Assembly: GCA_033063855.1 (NCBI GenBank)
Contig: CP093830.1
Span: 4,588,854 to 4,652,853 of the forward strand
DNA length: 64,000 nt
Direction: 5' to 3'
DNA from: Smittia aterrima
Taxonomy: Eukaryota > Arthropoda > Insecta > Diptera > Chironomidae
The notes beneath the pieces were generated by a model that was not told the DNA's origin, made no database searches, and saw nothing but the letters and a program-made list of their open reading frames with translations. Shown here in pieces: positions 62,161 to 64,000 of this stretch (within the stretch, counting starts at the first letter, position 1; the number at the start of each line of letters is the position of its first letter). The position numbers and the translations under genes are program-made.

Positions 62161-64000
62161 TGAGAGGAAGGAAAAGGTCGAATAAGTTATTTGAAAATTT
62201 ATGGATTCCGAAGCTTTAACCTCCGATAAATAACAATCGAGTTTTGTTGTTGTCGTTGAAACGTTTTCTCCTATGTCGATATGTCACCGAGACGAGTTGT
62301 TTAGAGGCCAAATGGCCCTCATTAAGATGTTCTAATGGTCGTTGCTTTGTCGTTTTATTACCGAAATATTTCTCTGACTGTCAAAAGACTTTAAACTTCT
62401 CTAAACTATACAAAGTCTCAACAGCTTTGATTTCCTTCATGGCTGGAAAGTTTCGGAAAACATTAATGTTCAGAATGAAAATTTAATGACTTTTGTCGAT
62501 GACTTTAAATTTAAATTCTCTCTCTTCCTTGTTGAACTAAACGAAGCTCTCCTTGCAGATCTCGAAACCTCAACAAATTTAAATAAAATGATTTGAGAGC
62601 AAGAAGAATGCATTTGAAAGTCAACAGCTTTGCTAACAATAAATCGTTTCCAAGTCATATGACATTGCATTGCGATTCCGTTGTAAACGAGACGAAATGA
62701 AATAAAATACGAGAAAAAAAATCACAACAATCAAGAGAACGATCCTTTGAAATAATTTATTCATCTTCGTTATTTTCTTTCACTTTTCAAAGCATCAACA
62801 TAATCAAAGTTTGTCGAATCCATTTGCTTATTTATCTTTAACAATCTTGTCATACAGAAATTTGTATCGAAGACTACGACGACACATAAATTATTGCGAC
62901 TACATATTGCAAATTATCTTCCTTAGCGTTTCTTCACGATGCTACATCTTCATTCAATAAATTTCCCTCGCTTCGCTTTCTCAAGTGAGTTGTTATGTGC
63001 ACAAATGTCAATTTAAAGTTTTAGTCGAATGAGTCTTCTTGCAACTTCTCTGTCGCTCACTCCTCCCCCCAACACAACGAGACTCTTAAACCCAAATTAA
63101 AACTTTGCCGATAAAAAACATTTCCTCTCCGAATGACAGAATAAATTTTCCTTCAAAGACGATAAATTTTCTTTTGAAAAGCAGGAGCAAAACGAGTTTA
63201 ATGTGCGACACACTTAAAATTTGAATTTTCATGTTTGTTTATTCTGAAAAGCGCTTGTGTATACATAATTATAGTTTTGCTATTGGAAAAGTTTGTCTCT
63301 CGAGAGAAAAATATTTTCTTCACTTTTCAAATTTAAAGACAGAAATTCCAATGCAACGTCTCGAGACGTGAAATCCTCATCAGCAATTTCAATTTCTCTC
63401 ATGAATTGGTTCGAGTAAAACTGAAATGTTTGTGAATTTTCCTTTACATTGAATCCAATCGTCAAATACGAGTAAGGACGACGCTGACGTGATGCAAGAT
63501 TACAAGTCAAAGGAAAGACGAAGAAGAAAATATTAAAAAACTTTGAATCAAAGTTAATGGTTTGGAAAATTTTATAATCGTGACTTTTATAATTTTCAAT
63601 TTTGCGCAGCGCTGCGAAAACTTTCTTCTCCTTTCCATGAAAATAAATAAAACTTTCGAGCGTCTTATCTGTTTTAAATTAATTTTTCCATTTTCGCCTT
63701 CCCGTTTGCTTCGTCGCTAGGACTCGAAATAATATTTCAGTTCAATGAGTTGAAGGTGAGCACGGATGAAAGTGAAATGCTGTCTCCCTATAAATCTCTG
63801 ATTGCTGTGTGGGTTAATCAAGAAAGAAGGTTAAAGATTTACGTAAGAGACACTTTCATAAATAATTTCAACGTAATTTATGGTGGACCCCATTAGACAT
63901 ATTTTCTATTTATTTTTTTACGTCTTCTATCTCTCCTCTTCCGAACCATGAATTTCGTCTTCATTTAACATCAAGTTGCGGATTTTTCTCTTTCTTCGCA

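Larger units (their letters stand above)
59145..64000. other. Gene-poor 3' end of the window
   Basis: Only short frames without recognised domains occur. The most protein-like is 63280-63510 on the minus strand (76 residues), with no splice or family support. Simple repeats at 60352-60368 (GA) and 62138-62160 (GTC). Confidence 0.5.

Noticed and set aside
63280..63510. 76-residue minus-strand ORF
   Set aside because: Looks somewhat protein-like but has no splice partner or domain within the window; could be an exon but cannot be supported.

Overview
This window looks like nuclear DNA of a dipteran insect, probably a lower (nematoceran, midge-like) fly, although the order is better supported than the family. 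The evidence is AT-rich sequence without obvious CpG depletion, short GT-AG introns (about 60-110 nt where genes are dense), metazoan AATAAA poly(A) signals and TATA boxes, and proteins typical of insects: a Dpr-interacting-protein (DIP) immunoglobulin gene, a collagenase-type gut serine protease, a CHK/EcKinase-like protein, an E(z)-type Polycomb methyltransferase and IMP dehydrogenase. I see no tRNA, rRNA, CRISPR array or bacterial operon.

Layout. (1) 1-2.0 kb: two consecutive minus-strand exons encode the first Ig domain of a DIP/lachesin-like neuronal surface protein; the rest of that gene is outside the window or in exons I cannot find. (2) 2-24 kb: 22 kb without a supportable gene, only low-complexity tracts and small hairpins. 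It may be the long first intron or 5' region of the DIP gene. (3) 24-38 kb: four minus-strand genes, IMPDH (three exons, 513 aa), a brachyurin-like serine protease (three exons, 261 aa), a CHK kinase-like protein (three exons, 418 aa) and a short, diverged E(z) homologue (three exons, 604 aa). The last two lie only 236 nt apart. (4) 38-44 kb: gene-poor. (5) 44-59 kb: an accessory cluster. Two plus-strand LRR single-pass membrane proteins (551 and 400 aa) with the same intron placement in the signal peptide flank four minus-strand genes for small secreted proteins (198, 120, 84 and 107 aa) that share one six-cysteine pattern I do not recognise. The outer two of the four lie in a direct segmental duplication of about 1.2 kb that includes core promoter and 3' flank. 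A 146-aa orphan ORF with its own poly(A) signal lies between the last small gene and the second LRR gene. (6) 59-64 kb: no supportable gene.

The candidate undescribed system is the LRR/six-cysteine cluster at 44-59 kb. Secreted cysteine-rich proteins expanded by tandem duplication between two LRR membrane proteins suggest a secreted-ligand, surface or defence function, but that is inference from arrangement only. The second most interesting item is the E(z) homologue, whose SET domain differs at positions that matter in the canonical enzyme. Gene models were assembled by eye from reading frames and splice sites. Intron phases were checked for every multi-exon model, but no expression data or database search was available.
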